A stretch of DNA of 64,000 bases from Cyclina sinensis (lineage: Eukaryota > Mollusca > Bivalvia > Venerida > Veneridae): NCBI GenBank assembly GCA_012932295.1, contig JAAONU010000009.1:2616197-2680196 (forward strand), in the 5' to 3' direction. Positions 40,001-55,000 of the stretch are shown here, one piece after another. The notes beneath the pieces are model-generated. The model was not told the DNA's origin and ran no database searches. It worked only from the letters and a program-made list of their open reading frames with translations. Both the position numbers and the translations under genes were made by a program. Numbering within the stretch: position 1 is the stretch's first letter; each line of letters begins with the position of its first letter.

Positions 40001-43000
40001 CAGGAAAACATATTGAAATGTTTGTCTTTGCATTTCAGTTCCAGGTCAAATGACATCATTGTAAAAAATGCAACTCCTCATGAGGTTATATTGCAAGTGA
40101 ACCGTCGTGGAGAGGTAATATTTGTTTATACGAGGGTCATCCAGTATATTGTGTTTGTTGCTTTATAACTATTTCCTTGTATATATAGTTGCCAAGCCGT
40201 AAATCAGGACAGATACTATTGTTTAAATTACAATTAGTCTGCCTACATGTATGGTTCCATTTGAAAGAATCTGCCCACTTTTATGGAATGAATCTGTTTA
40301 TCAAAGACATATCTGCCTGCTTCTACAGTTGTGTTATCCTAACATTTATAGGTTTATTTCCATATATCATGGAAAGATTCACATTACAAGCTTCTTAAAG
40401 GCAGGAATAGCATGTGGCACATGGTCAGGGAGGCTAATGAGTCATGATTGGATGAGCAATATTTGTGTCTTTTTGTTTGGTAAATGTAACATTCAGCTGT
40501 TAAACTCTATACTTGAAATTTGCTATTTTCATGAATGCAGCTCTGGAAGGGGATGTTTTCAAGTCAGTATTACCATGGCAACATTGAAGCTACTCAGAAA
40601 CAAATGCATAATTTGTATGAGTAACATATCGGTCCACATTATTTAATATATTTGAATACACTTGTTGATATGAATCAACTCTCGCTATTAACTGGATGAT
40701 CCTCGTATTTATTTCTAAGATAAGCCATTTGAACTTACTATAACTGATTACTTAATTAATTCTTTTTTTTTTTCAAAGTTCGATCACTGGAACCTCAAAA
40801 TAGTATTTATCGGCCATTGCTGTTGTTGTAGTGTCTTGTTAAGTATTATCTAGGTTCATTGAATACAGTGGAATCATTTAATTTCCTGGGGCCTAAATTT
40901 TGCATTAATGCTAATATTGATGTTTTGCTTAGGTCTGGAATTCATGCTTTTATTGTTTCCCCTCAAGTACACTACTGTGGAATCATTTAATTTCATGGGT
41001 CTAAATTCTAAATTTTGCACAAATGCTAAAATTGACCTTTCACTGCGGTCTTTGATTCATGCATAGTTTGTTTCCCTTTTTAAATACTATCTGAAATTAC
41101 TTTTTTGCGTAGCTTTAAATTCACACAATAGTGCAAAATACTTGAAAATTAGACTACTCCTCATAGTTATGATTCCACAGTTAGTGATTTTTATAAGCCA
41201 TTTGATGGGACATATTATGTGAAACCCTGTGGTGTCCAACATGGTGTCCGGACTCTAGTGTTCATAATTGTAGTCATATCTTCATCAAACTTAGTCAAAA
41301 TGTTTATATCTGTGATATCTGGTTTAGGTTTATCTCAGTGATATCTGGTTTAGGTTTATCTCAGTGATGTCTAGGTTAAGTAACCACTTCTCATATGGAC
41401 TTATTTTGTGACAAGTTGCCACTCTTACATAGATTATCTGCCAAACATTTGTGTATTCTGTAGGATGCTGAGTGATCTGCTTGTGACTGTCTGTTTTCCC
41501 AGTTATATTGTAAGGTCTTTATCAACATTTTTTCAGGTATTTTCAGTATGTGGTCATGAAGTGAAGGTTTTACATCACAAAGAATGTTTTTATGTAGGAG
41601 GAAGACAATTTAAGTGGTGCTACCCACTCAGAAAAGGTATGAGTATTAAATTGTTATGCCCCACCATTCTTTCGACAGGACATTCTTTTGCACCTGTCCA
41701 TCCATCCATCCCCAGAATTTGTTAAGGCAGTTCCTATATGCCACTGGGCAGATAGTCATGAAAGTTACACTTTAAACTATTCCGTATGTCATAGTTTGGT
41801 TAAGACATAAAATGAAAGAATTAGACATTTTTAACCTAACTTTTCCAAAAAAATGAGAGTTTATACTGTCACTTCGGCTTGGGCATTGGTTAAAGTTTTT
41901 GATATAGTCAAATATCTCTGTTACTATCAAGATTTTGACTTGAACTTTGAAATAGAGTGGTCAGACCAATGCTCAGCGTAAAATCAAAGGAATTTCTTTG
42001 AAGAGACTAGACAAATTACTCATTTCACGTTAAGAACTAATTATATTCAAGAGTAAACTTTGCTAAATCCTTACGAAGTTTCCCCATGTGAAACAACCGT
42101 GACGTAAACAACAGGGCAGGCTTTAAATAGACGGAGTAAAACATGTGCAGTGTGCACAAAATTGTACCAATGCTCGGCGTACCGTAGATGACCTGATCGG
42201 CGACCTTTCAAAAAGAAATCTTTTGTAATTATGCAAAGAACCTTTCTTGAACACAAAATGAATAAAGTATTAAATAGATTGTTTCTATTCATTGCGTATC
42301 AAACAGCAGAAGTACATAATCTCGCGTAGAAAACAATGCGTTTTGTCTGTTTTATCCAATGGGATCCCCTTCCGTCTGCTATGCTTAAGTCACGTGATGA
42401 TACTGGAAGTTCAGAGAACCGTGAAAAGATAGACGAAATGACACTTAACTCGAATTAAAGAAGAGTTTTAAATCACTTCTAAGAAAAAATATCAATTCCG
42501 TGGAAAAATAGATTTACGCCGAGTGTTGGTATACGCCGAGCGTTGGTCCAAGCACTCTAGTTATTCACTATCAAAGTCTACACCAGGAGAAACCATTCCC
42601 AAAACTCAAGATTTGAATTTTGACAGTTATGCCCCTTTTCAGTTTAGAAATATTTGGTTAAATTCAAGTATCCATGTTACTGTCATAGCCTCTGACTTGA
42701 AACTTAAAAAAATTCTTCACTATCCAAGTCTACACTAGGAGAAAAAATCCCCATTACACTGATTTGAATTTCAATAAAGTTATACTCCTTCTTGAATTAC
42801 AACTTTTCAGTTAAAGTATTTCTGTTACTGTCTAAGCTTTGAAACTTAGAATAGTTACTTACTATCAAAGTCTACTCAAGGAGAAGCAACTATGAATTTT
42901 TTGGTGAAAGTCAAATATCTCAATTACAGTTAAAGCTTTTGACTTGAAATTTAAAGTAGCTATTCACTATCCAATTGTCTAGAAACAATCCTCATATCTC

Positions 43001-46000
43001 TGATTTGAATTTTGGCAGAGTTAATACCCTTTTCAACTTAGATTTTTTGGTTAAATTCAAGTATATTTGTTACTATCAAAGGTTTGACTTGAAAACAATC
43101 ATCAGAACACTGTTTATATATTTGATTTTGTAATGCCCCACTGAGTTAGAAAAGTCAAGTGTGCCATCTTACAGACAGGTTTTGTAATGCATGTTATGAT
43201 GATGTAAGTGCCAGTGACTATTGAAAACAAAAACCAGTTATGGATTAAGAATTCCTTGTGTATTGAATAAAGTATTGAGCATAATATCATTCCTCCACTA
43301 AATGCAGTTCAGTGCTGGGTATATAGAAGGCACATTAGTCAAATTATCTCCATTGATTGATCAATTTTATCTATTTTTTTATTTTTCCAATTTCTGGGTT
43401 TATTACGTTTTAAAAATAAACAAAAAATGACAAATGTGCAAGTAAATCTTGCAAGTTACCTGCCTGTATGACAAGTAAATTCCAAAAGCAAATTTCAGTG
43501 ACTGTTAGTGAAGGATTTTACATAACTTTTGAAATAACAGTTTAGATTTTGTACTCTTGTATTTAAGGAAAAAGGGGCTGGTGTATAAGTAGCATAAATA
43601 TAGCTGCACTTATTAATTTTCAGATGAAAATGTTAACGTACATGTTGCTAGGCAAGGCATGGACAGTGACAAAGGTGAAACATGTGTTGAGTCTGAGAAA
43701 AGTAAATTTGAAAAAGCTGACAAAGGTGAGTAGCAAGTAAAATCAATGAGGATTGTTTCATAAAATGCAGGGTTCCCAGAGATATTGAAAAGTCCTTGAA
43801 AATGAGTTTTACCTTGAAAAGTCCTTTAATTAAGGGTATCCTTGAAAAAAGCTTGAAAAGTCTTTGAATGAAGTACAACTCTTCTAATTGTTGTCTATTT
43901 CAGGCTGAATTTCTGCTCCATTTTCAATTAAATAGTATACTTATTTTTTTTCATAAAACGAAAAATTCCAAATTTAGAGCATGAACCATTATCCTTCTAA
44001 GCACAGCCACAGTCAGCGTTACACAAACATTACTGCTGTTCACTTCTTGTCCATTTCTGGGAAATTACATACATACCAACCTTGTTTTTATATTTAGAAC
44101 TCTTGTTTCACTGATAACCTGTGGTATTCTATTCACAGATTGATATCACGTGATGACTGAATAATTCTTGCTAAAAATAACTAACAATAGAGTGGAAATT
44201 TTTGTCCAAAATTCTGCCTAAAAGTGAAATAAAAATGGCAAGTGGAAAAATGAATGTTGATGATGTTTTGAATTACTAAGGTCGGATAATGAAAGTGAGA
44301 AATGAACAAATTCCAAAGTTTAGCTGCTAGTTTTTGTTTAGACATCAGTTTAATTTTTTAATGTTTTTTTTTGTTTTGTTTTTTTAGAAAAAAAAAAGAA
44401 AACAAAACATTTAGTATGTTTAAATTTTCATGAAGACAATGAAATTTTAGAAAAAATAATGACAAGTTTTCATTTTAAACATCCAAAATAAAAGTAATAG
44501 CTTTGTATTAAAAAAAAACACCAATCTGTAATTGCACACTATTTTATCGATAAATAATTAAGTCACGGTATATGCAGTTGCATCTCACTAGGCAGTATGC
44601 GACATTACCACAATATAAGTGGGCTGAATGGCTGGAAACAGAGGCTAGCACATGCACAGTTCTTTGTTTTCTGTTTGGAAACGTGCTCAATGAAATATGG
44701 CTTTGTGGGCAAGAACTGTCTATCTTCATAAGAAAATTTACGTGATAGGGAAGAAATTAGACATTATTATGCCGCATAAACATGGACATCTGGATTTTAT
44801 CGCTTAAGTGATAATTGATTTTCTGAAGGGTGGTACTTAATTAGCTCTTCCGCCTGTCTGCCAATAGGGTAAGCGAATTGTTTAGCGTACAGGTGTCAGT
44901 TGTATCAATGTAGTTTGGTGTTTACAGTTTGATTATTTAATGTGCTTGGACAAAGCATAAAAATAAAAGTATTTTGGTGCTGACCAAGAGTTGTTGAAAA
45001 TATTGTTTAGTATTACAGAGTTCCCACTTGTCATATGTTTTTGCCACTTTTGAATAAATGTTGTTGAATCTTAATTACCTTTGCTTGAGACAATAGTTGT
45101 GTGGTTGAAAAAAGGTGTAACAAGTGCCCTTGAAAATGCAAAGTTTACCCTGAAAATTCTTTGTAAAGACCTTAAATTTAGCATTCAGATTTATGTACGA
45201 ACCCTGAAATGGCTATATTAGTAAAAGTTACAGTTTCTTGTTTTATGTGGGTAGTCGACGAAAGTCCCCACCTGCAATGGATAGAAAACTTTTTTCCGGT
45301 TGAGTCCACGGCTGGTGTCATATTAACTTCCAAGCTTCTGTAGGGGGATACTGCTGGAATCAGTACCAATTTAAGCAGTTCACCCAGCACTGAAATACCA
45401 GTCGTGATGTCAGCTGGGTCGGGAATCATACTTGTACCGCTGGCATGGTAGTCCACCAAGCACTACTGACTCCCTTCCCGTATTAACAAATGCAAAATGA
45501 AATAAAAGAAATTTTGTTAATATAAAATACAGTTATAAATCATGAATTGAATGTTCAGTACACCAGTGTAGCAATTTTGAATACAATTTCTGCATAGCTA
45601 AGATTATGTGAATGACAAAAATACCACATATATTCAGATATGGTGATTCTGAATATAAAAACCTTGTGCGAAACTGGTTTAGTGCACTATTAAACTTAAT
45701 ATTTTCAGACAGAACAGACATTGCATCAGAAAGCGATGAATCGGATGAATCTGAAGTTTTTCCAGTGCTATCAGTATCTGGTAAGTTTGAAACAGATTTG
45801 TAACATCAAGATTCACTATAATTTTGTTCCATTATTCATAGGTTGTTTGTTTAAGAAATAATATATGCTCAGGTGTGGTATAGAACATATTTTACCACAA
45901 GTTTCGAGTTTTATGTAGAAGAATATATCATGAAGGGCAGTAGCTGAGATTGATATATTTTTACACGATAAACTTAGTCACTAGGTCACTTAGTATGTTT

Positions 46001-49000
46001 AAAAAATAGTCTGTTTGACCTCTAGCGACTATAATTTTGCAACCTCAGAGCAGTAATCAGTATGATGTTTAAGTTGCACATGTCAATGTTAGGTTATTCA
46101 CTGCAAAATGTTATCATTTTTATAAAAATTCAGTTATCTTCAAATATCTTATTTCAGTTATGCAGTGGTAATTTTTTTCAGTTACCTGAATAATTGTTGT
46201 TCTGGTTCAGTGATTTTTTAGCAGTTATGCCCCTTTGAAGATCCCGTGGATGTTGTCTTTGCTATTTTTATTGAACTGATGATTGGATTTTGATAAAACT
46301 ACATAGCATAGATCATAATGAAGCTAAGATATACATATCACTGTCATTTTCTGGTCCAATTTGGGTGCTGGTGACAGAATAAGATTATGCATCTGACACT
46401 AAAAACCTCAAGACTACATGAAATTAATAAATACATAAATATTTTGTTTCTTTTAGAACAGAAAGAAGCCATGCATTTACTAAAGAAATATGAAAGGCTA
46501 AAGGTAAATAGTATTAACTGAGCATTATGAAATTGATAGTATAGTTACTGCTGTGAAAAACATCTGAACTGCTTGATTTCATAGACTATAGAAAGAGAAC
46601 CCCATTTATTGTGCCTCATCTTTATTAAAATGGCACGGCCCATATGCAAAAAGTTATTTTTTATGCCCTCTGCATCTGCTGATGCTGGAGGCATATAGCG
46701 ATTGTCCTGTCTGCGATTTCGCAATTCCATCATTCTGTGGTTCCGCGATTACATAAAACTTTAAGTAAATTTTATGGTTTCTCCCTGTACTTATACCACT
46801 TACTACAACACTTGGAGACTTTTATGTATAAGTTAAATTGTTGCTTATGATCAAATTGCATCCTTTGATATCACTCAACCTCAGCTTGACCTGGACCTAA
46901 TTTTGGACTTAGACTTATTTGAAAAAGCTATATTTTGGTTAACTATTTTTTACATGTTTCTCTTAGCACTTTTACCACATGCTTGAACACTTAGACACTT
47001 ATTTGAATATAGACAAAGTTGAAAAGGCTATGTTTTGGTTAGCGAAATTGTATGTGTTTCTCCTGGCACATAAACCACTCACTATAACATTTGGATACTT
47101 AAATATATAACTGAAATTGTTACTTATGATCGGTCTGCATTCATCCACATTACTCAATCGCAGTTTGACCTTGACATAATTTTAGACATAAACTTATCAA
47201 AAAGGCAATTTCTTTATTAAATATTCCAATTCTGAAAATTTTGATAACTATAGTTGCTGCCTATGATCACTCGAATTCAGTTCAAGTTTGATATTGAGAT
47301 TAACATCGTTTGGACTTAAAACATACAAAAAATTGGAAATAAATATAATTAACACCTAGTTCCTTGAGCTTTACAACTTCATCTGCATGCAAATTTTATT
47401 GACAAGGCTACCACCAGGGGCAGAAGCAGTTATTTAAGGCAGCTTCTTGTTTGTTGTTTATGCATTAGGCAAGGATAAAAAATGTATTACTCACACTGGC
47501 TATTCTTGCTTTAAACTTTTAGAAAAAATATAAAAAGCTGAAGAAAGCTGGAGCAGACACCACAGTACCTAAGGAGCCAAAAGGGAGTTGTTCTACTACA
47601 GGTGATGTATCCAGTGATATTAAGTTCATACTTTTAAGGAACTTCAGCTTGCGCTGTACCATTTCTTTTCTGTCATTCTGCCAAAGTGCAGTCAGGGCTA
47701 AATGCACGGTGATGATTTATAGTTAATAATTAATGTCCTATAAAAATGTAGGCTTTTTAGTTGAGTGCAGCGTAGGACCTAATCGGCACAATAGAAATTT
47801 GACCTGTGATGCCAAATTTAGCTGAAATTAATTCCTTCTTAATGCTAAACAGCAAATGTCTATCAGGCTTTGCCTGTAAATCGGAACAAGTATTCTTAAT
47901 TGTCATTCTTAGAGCAGTAAGAAAGTAAGAATCATACTGAAACTGTCATTGGTATGAAAATAGTTTACTTGATCTTGGTCATGGAGGCTCATGATTATGA
48001 GCTTCTGCCTTTACGCATGGTGCCGATAAGTATAATCAGATTTTTCTTTTTTTTAAAAAAGACTTCTGTTCCTGGTTATTAGAATGGTATAACGTAACCA
48101 TCTTGTTATTTGCAGATTTTGAAAGGAAGAGTTCAAATGACAAAAAACTAGCCTGTGTATTTTGCGGTAAGCTTCTTGTTCATCGAATCACAGAACATTG
48201 GACACATGAACATAGTGATGAATTGGAGGTGGCTGAAATCCACTCTTCAACCGGTAACAAGAAAAAAATTCTGACACAAAAGCTTAGGAATCGTGGTAAC
48301 TTCAAACACAATATAAAAGTACTTCAGGGTGGTGGTGACATTTTCATTCCTGTAAAGCAGTGTAAGTCTGCAAAACTAGAAGACTTCTTACCATGTACCA
48401 GCTGTTATGGATTTTACCAGGGCAAAGAGTTGTGGAGGCATTACAGAAACTGCCCCTTTAATACATGTCAACAAGGAATGTCAGGGAGTACTAATGTCCA
48501 GGCAGAAGCTAGGCTAATGTTAAGGGCTGCTGTCCTGCCAGATTCTGTTCAGTCTGAAGATGCAAAAATACTGGAAATGTTGAAAACAAGAAAAGATGAC
48601 ATAGGTCAACAGATAGAAGGAGATAGTTTGATTTTGAAAATGACAAAAGTGTTATGGAACAAACTGGGGTCTAGGAGGAAGAATGACATTTCACAGAGGG
48701 CACGCCAACTTGCAAGGTTGAAAATGGAAATTAACAGACAAAAAAAAGAGCAGTGTGAACTGATAGATTTTATTTGTGGAAAGAAATATGATTGTGTTAT
48801 AGAAGCAGTGCATAACTTGGCTGGATTACATGAAAACGAAGAAAACGTAAAAAGGTTTGAAAAACCAGGATTGGCACTCAGAATTGGACACAACTTAGTT
48901 AAGGCTTGTGAAATCAAAATTGGTATGTGTTTAAGAAATGATGATGAGGTGGGATTGAAGGAAGGAGAAACGTTTTTAAAGCTGCTTAAAGCTGAATGGA

Positions 49001-52000
49001 AGGATTCAGTTTCATCAGTTGCATTGGCAACTCTGAAAACCAACAAATTCAATAAAGGCGAAGTACTGCCCTTAACAGAAGACTTGAAGAATTTGAAAAT
49101 CTACTTGGACAACAGAATTGAAGAACTGACATCACAATTTAAGTCACCATCATATGCAACTTGGAGGGAACTTGCTGAGGTTACTCTGGCAAGAATCCTG
49201 ATTTTCAACAAGCGTAGAAGCGCAGAAGCATCAAAATTGTTGCTGTCAGCCTACAATGAGCGTCCAAACTGGAGGGAAAAGGCCAACCAAGAAATCTTCG
49301 ACAGCCTCACTGAACTAGAGCAAAATATGTTTGATAGGTACATGTATAATTATTTATTGATAGGTTTTACTAAACTTGGTCAGTAGTTATATGTCATTGA
49401 TATCCGCTCCATAAAACCTATACTAATGGAAGGATTTTCTTCTAACTTGGCCCAAATGTTTACCCCAACAAGGGAATGTGCATGTTGCCGTTGTGTCAGC
49501 TCAAGTTCAAGGTCTCACTGGAAGGTAGGAAAAGTTTTGTGTCAGCTATGTAAATCCTATTCCCCTCGAAGGATTTTCTTTATGTTCACCTCTAGCAGCG
49601 ATGTGCAGAACTCATATTGACCTTGTACCAGCTCAAGGTCAAGGTCACACTTGAAGGTCAAATATTAGACAGTAAAATATTAGACAAGGATTTTCTTCTA
49701 AATTAGCTCGAATGTTCATCGCAACAAGGCAATGTGCAGAACACATGTTGCCTTTGTGTCACCTCAAGGCCGTGGTCACACTGGAAGTTCAGACAACTTG
49801 TTGTGTCCGCTCTATAAATCCTGTACTCCTTGAAGGGTATACTTCAAACTTGGTTCAAATGTTCATCTCTAGAGGGCAATAGGCAGAACCCTTTTCAAGT
49901 ATCCAAGTCAGCTTCTGTCAGTGATATTGGTGGGGGTATGAATCGCATTCAGCAATAGTTCTAGTTTACCTTGACACCTGTTTGGTCTTCACCATTCGTG
50001 TCAAAGGTCAGATTTGTACACATCTTATTACCAGTTTAACTGTACTTAGAGTATTGGCTGTATTGTTTTTCAGAATGGACATGATTGAAACGCAAGGTAA
50101 AATGGACAAAAAGGTGCCCACGTTGCTCACATCTCAAATGGTTCATGCCATAGACAAACTGAATGAGTACAGAAGTCTATGTGGGATAAAAGCAGTGAAC
50201 AAGTACATCTTTGCCAACCAAGAGAATGGTCATTTAGACTCCTGGCAAGTCCTGAACAAAGTAGCTGTCAAGGCAGGATGTAAGAATCCAGAACTGATCA
50301 ACTCTGTCTCATTAAGAAAATACATTGCTACAGTTAGCCAGGTAATGAGAAAACACTAATTAGAATGTTTTGGTGTGTTGAAAACAAACAGTGCACCTAC
50401 AGAGATAGTTATGTCTCCCCCTTAACTTGATGAGACATATTGTTTTTGCTCTGTTTGTCAATTCACTAGTCCTTCAGCAATTTGTCTCTGTTCAATACCT
50501 TTAGACCAATGCCATATTTTGAATTCTGCATAATGATTGGAATCATTAAATAGATTGATTTTAGGCTTGATTAAGTGTTTTTCAGCCAAGTTAAAGTAAA
50601 GGGATAAAATAATGGATTTAATAAAATAGAAAAAGATATGGGAATTTGTTACTTTTTCATGAGCTACACATGAAACTAGTACAAAGTTGGCTACCCATTA
50701 GATAAACTCTTTACCTGTAACAGTATGTTTAAGCTTGACGATAAAGTTGATACTCTGTTTACACGTAATTAATATTAAATCTGTAGCAATATGGATTTTT
50801 AAGATATTAGTTCACCTGAGGACGAAGAACCCAGTGGTGATTATAAGGATGGACCAAAGTCCTTCGTCTTCTGTCATCACTGTTAACCCTCTTAGAGATC
50901 ATAATTTTGACCTAAGGTCAATAAACTTGGTCACATAGTAGCCCTCAATGAAATCTCAGATGATTTCGATAATAGGTCATCAGGGGTCAAAAACAAGGTT
51001 TATTGGTCAAATAAAAGGAAAATCTTGTATATACTATAGAGGTCACATTTTCTTCCTGATCTTCATGAAACTTGGTTGGAATGTTCATCTCCATCAAACA
51101 GGGTTTTTTCTCAGTATTTTGGGAACATAACCCATACCCTTGGGATTGGGAATTTCAGTGATGTTTTGCTAAAAATTGGGAAAAATGCATGGCTTCAGTT
51201 CTGCAAGTTTTAAATGACCACTAACAATTACTGTCTATGATGGAAACTTTCAATCCTTACATGTCTGTTACAGTGAAAGATCTCTTGTTTTTGTAGATTT
51301 TAGTTACAATTTTTTTGTCTTTTGAAGTTTCAATTGGGAATTTCTTCTGATTTTTTGGGAAAAAAAGATACTATTTTCAATTGGGAATATGACCCAATAT
51401 CGGTTTTTAAATAAGCCTAAGAAAAACCCTGTCAAATCTAGTTCGAGTCAAAAGTGGGTCACATGTGGATAAAAACTAGGTCACTAGGTCAAATGAATGG
51501 AAAACTGTTAACACTCTTGAGGTCATATTTTCTTCCTGATCTTCATAAAACTTGGTCAGAATGTTCATGTCTATCAAATCTAGGTCAAGTTTGAAAGTGG
51601 GTCAAGTGCGGCCTAAAACTGGTCACTAGGTCAGATTGTTGAAAAAGTTTATTATAATTCCAGCAGTTACATTTTCTTACTGATCATTATGAAACATGAT
51701 AGGAATGTTCATCTCTCGCAAATTTAGGTCAAGATTGGAAATTGGTCATGTGTGGTGTAAAACTTGGTAGCTAGGTCAGATCATTGAAAAAGTCAGTTAT
51801 CACTCTAAAGGTCACATTTTCTTTGTGACACTTTGTCAGAATGTTCATTTGTATAAAATCTAGGTTGAATTTGAAAGTGTGTTGTGTGTGAAAACTAGGT
51901 CAAATTATGATAACACTAGAGGTAACTTTTTCATCATGATCATCATGAAACTTGGTCAGAATGTTCATCTCTATCAAATCTAGGTCAAAATTCACGTCAG

Positions 52001-55000
52001 GTGAGCAATACAGGGCAGGCACCTTTGTTCTGAAAATTAAAGCGCACAGTTTCGGAACTGAGTATGTTTTTTTTCCCTTGCAGATATGAATTTTTTGTTT
52101 AAATTTAAAAACATCAGAAAAATTGGTCAGGTTTATTTTCAGCTTTTGTTAGCTCACCTGGTTACTTTGTGACAGTTAAGCAGTTGTGATTCCGTTTTGC
52201 CAGTTGTCAGTGTGTGTGTGCGTCAAAAGTTACTAAAAATCTCTTCTGAATCAACAATTTCCTAGAGCTTAAATATTTTGCAGGGTTTACTCTGGGTCAT
52301 TTTCAGTTTGCTCCAGCAAACCTTGCCAATCAGAAAAAGTTTGCACCTATGGCTCCAAAGTTGGAATAAAAAGTTTCCATATTTCGTAGACTTGCATTGT
52401 AAGATATCCTGTTTTACTGATATCCTTGTATCTTGCAGACAAGTATATTTGCATATATTTTTTCAAACCTTAATCAATTTAGGGCATTTAAAGAAGGTTT
52501 TGTGAACTTTCATACCCTACTTTTGAACTTAAGACACCTGCCCATCATTTGTCAACAATTTTTTGCTGGCTTCAGTTGGGTATTACATTTTTAGCTCACC
52601 TGAGGACAATGTCCTCAAAGTGAGCTTTTGTAATGGCCCATTGTCCGTCGTCCATCATCCGTGCATTCGTCCGTGCGTGTGTCAACAATTTCTTTAAACA
52701 ACTCCTCCTCCTAAACCACCTGGCCAAATTTGTTGAAACTTTGCAGGGATGTTCCTTGCATAACGCTCTACCAAAGTTGTTCAAAGAATTCAATTCCATC
52801 AAGAACTCTGGTTGCTATGGCAATTGAATGGAAAAACTTTGAAAATCTTCTTGTCTGAAACCAGAAGGCCCTGAGCCTTAACATTTTGGTATATAGCATT
52901 GTCTAGTGGTCCTCTGTCAAGTTTGTTCAAATTATGCCCCTGGGGTCAAATTTGGCCCCAACCCAGGGGTCAATTGATTTTACATAGGCTTATATAGTGA
53001 AACTTTAAAAATCTTCTTGTCTGAAACCACAAGGCCCTGAGCCTTAAGATTGGTATGCAGCATTGTTGTGTGGACCTCTACAAGTTTGTTCAAATTATGC
53101 CTCTGTGGTCAAATTTGGCCCAGCCCCAGGGGTTGTTTGATTTGATATAGGGAAAACTTTGAAAATTTTCTTGTCTGAAACAGCAAGGCCCTGATCCTTA
53201 AGATTTGGTATGTAGCAAGGTCTAGTAAACCATAACCAAGTTAGTTGAAATTATACCTCTGGGGTCAAATTTGGTCCCACCTGGGGTCAACCGATTTTTA
53301 CAGAAGTTCATATGGGGTAAACATTGAAAAATCTTCTTGTATGAAACTACAAGGCCCTGAGCCTTAGGATTTGGTATGTAGCAATGTCTGGAGGACGTCT
53401 CTCAAATGTGTTAGAAAAATTTTCCTGGGGTCACTATTGGCCCCTCCCTAGGGGTCACAAGTTTTAAATAGCAGGATAGAAGAAAATCTTTAAAAAAAAT
53501 CTTCATGTCTGAAACCACAAAGCCTAGAATTTTAAAATTTGGCATGAAGCAAGCTTTATCAAGCTTTTTCGAATAATTAGATTAGGTTAAAGGTCACTGA
53601 GGCTAAAAATAGGTTTAAAAATCTTCTTGTCTTTGATATTCGGTATATAGGATCCTTGCATGGACCTTTACCCATGGGTAGAGTTTTAGGTCACTGGGTC
53701 AAGGTCACCTTAGCTTATGATAGATATTTCTACTTTCTGTCATAGAGCCTTTAGTTATTGACTGATGTTTTACATATTTACATATTTATATTAACATTAC
53801 TTACATATTTTCAATTAAAACCTGAAATACTGCTTAACCGCAAAACTACAGCCAAAATACTCAGGTGAGCGATCTAGGGCCATCATGGCCTCTTGTTTAC
53901 TTTAGTAGGGTTGGCAGGTCTGCATTTAGTGCCATCGGCAACTGACTGCGCAAGCCCTTATTTTGCATATAGAATTCCCTAATAAGCTCTACTTAAAATG
54001 CCCAAATCATGACCCTCCACCCCGTCCTGCCCCAGAGCTTATCAGTTCCCATAGACTTATATAGGGAAAAGTTTAAAAAATCTTCTCCAGAACTACAAGA
54101 CCCGCCCTGTAATTTATCTGCCATATACACTTATATATACAAGTACACAAAACATTCAAAAGTCGTCTTATCCAAAACCACAAGGCCTAGACCTTAGATA
54201 TTATGCATCTAGCATATGGTAACAGATAACTTGTGAGCAATTCAGGACCCTATGGTGCTCTTGTTAATCTCCTGGAAAATTTTGGTTTTTCAGATACAGG
54301 GTTTTAGTTTGACAATATCTTATATTCTTATAGCTGTAATATTTGGTCAATTTGCAGATACTTGATCTGAATGATGGCGAGGTCCAATGGCTGTCAAGCC
54401 ATTTGGCGCACACTGTTAAAACACACAAAGACTTCTATCGGCTCCAATCAGCTGCAGTTGAAATTGGAAAGGTGTCTAAACTACTGCTACTGACCGAAAA
54501 TGGTGATGTATCGAAATTCAGGGGGAAGTCATTAGAGGAAATACAGATTGATGGTAATTATCTTGAAATTAGATGAAGTTTTTGTAATGTCTCTTATTGT
54601 CTACTCTACTGATTGCTTCTGTCTTATCCAATCAAGGTGAACTTTTGTGAATGTTTGATGTCTCTAGTCTGTCATCAGTTTATTTTTTTTAAATTTTAGC
54701 TTGCTGGTCACTTTGTCTGTGTCGTGTGTCCTTCAACATTTACAAAAAATCTTCTCTGAAACTGCAAGAGTTATAGCGTACATATTTCACATATGGTTTC
54801 ATCTAGCCAAGCTCTACCAAAGTTGTCAAAATCTTGTAAAAAGTCATTTTAAATTAGATGTGCCCTATAGAGCCATAATGGCCTTCCCCTGGCATCTACT
54901 GATGCAGGAGGCATATAGTGATAATCCTGTCTGTCCGTCGATCTATTGTTTTGTTTGTCCATTGGTATGGATGTCTAAACTTTCTCAGTACACCCACATT

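Noticed and set aside
37823..41636. Reading exon 9 in the frame set by exon 7 directly
   Set aside because: That frame hits a TAA within nine codons; only insertion of exon 8 (phase 1 to 2) restores an open frame.
48606..49052. 148-aa minus-strand frame inside exon 15
   Set aside because: Shadow of a real coding exon, with no motif and no splice support.
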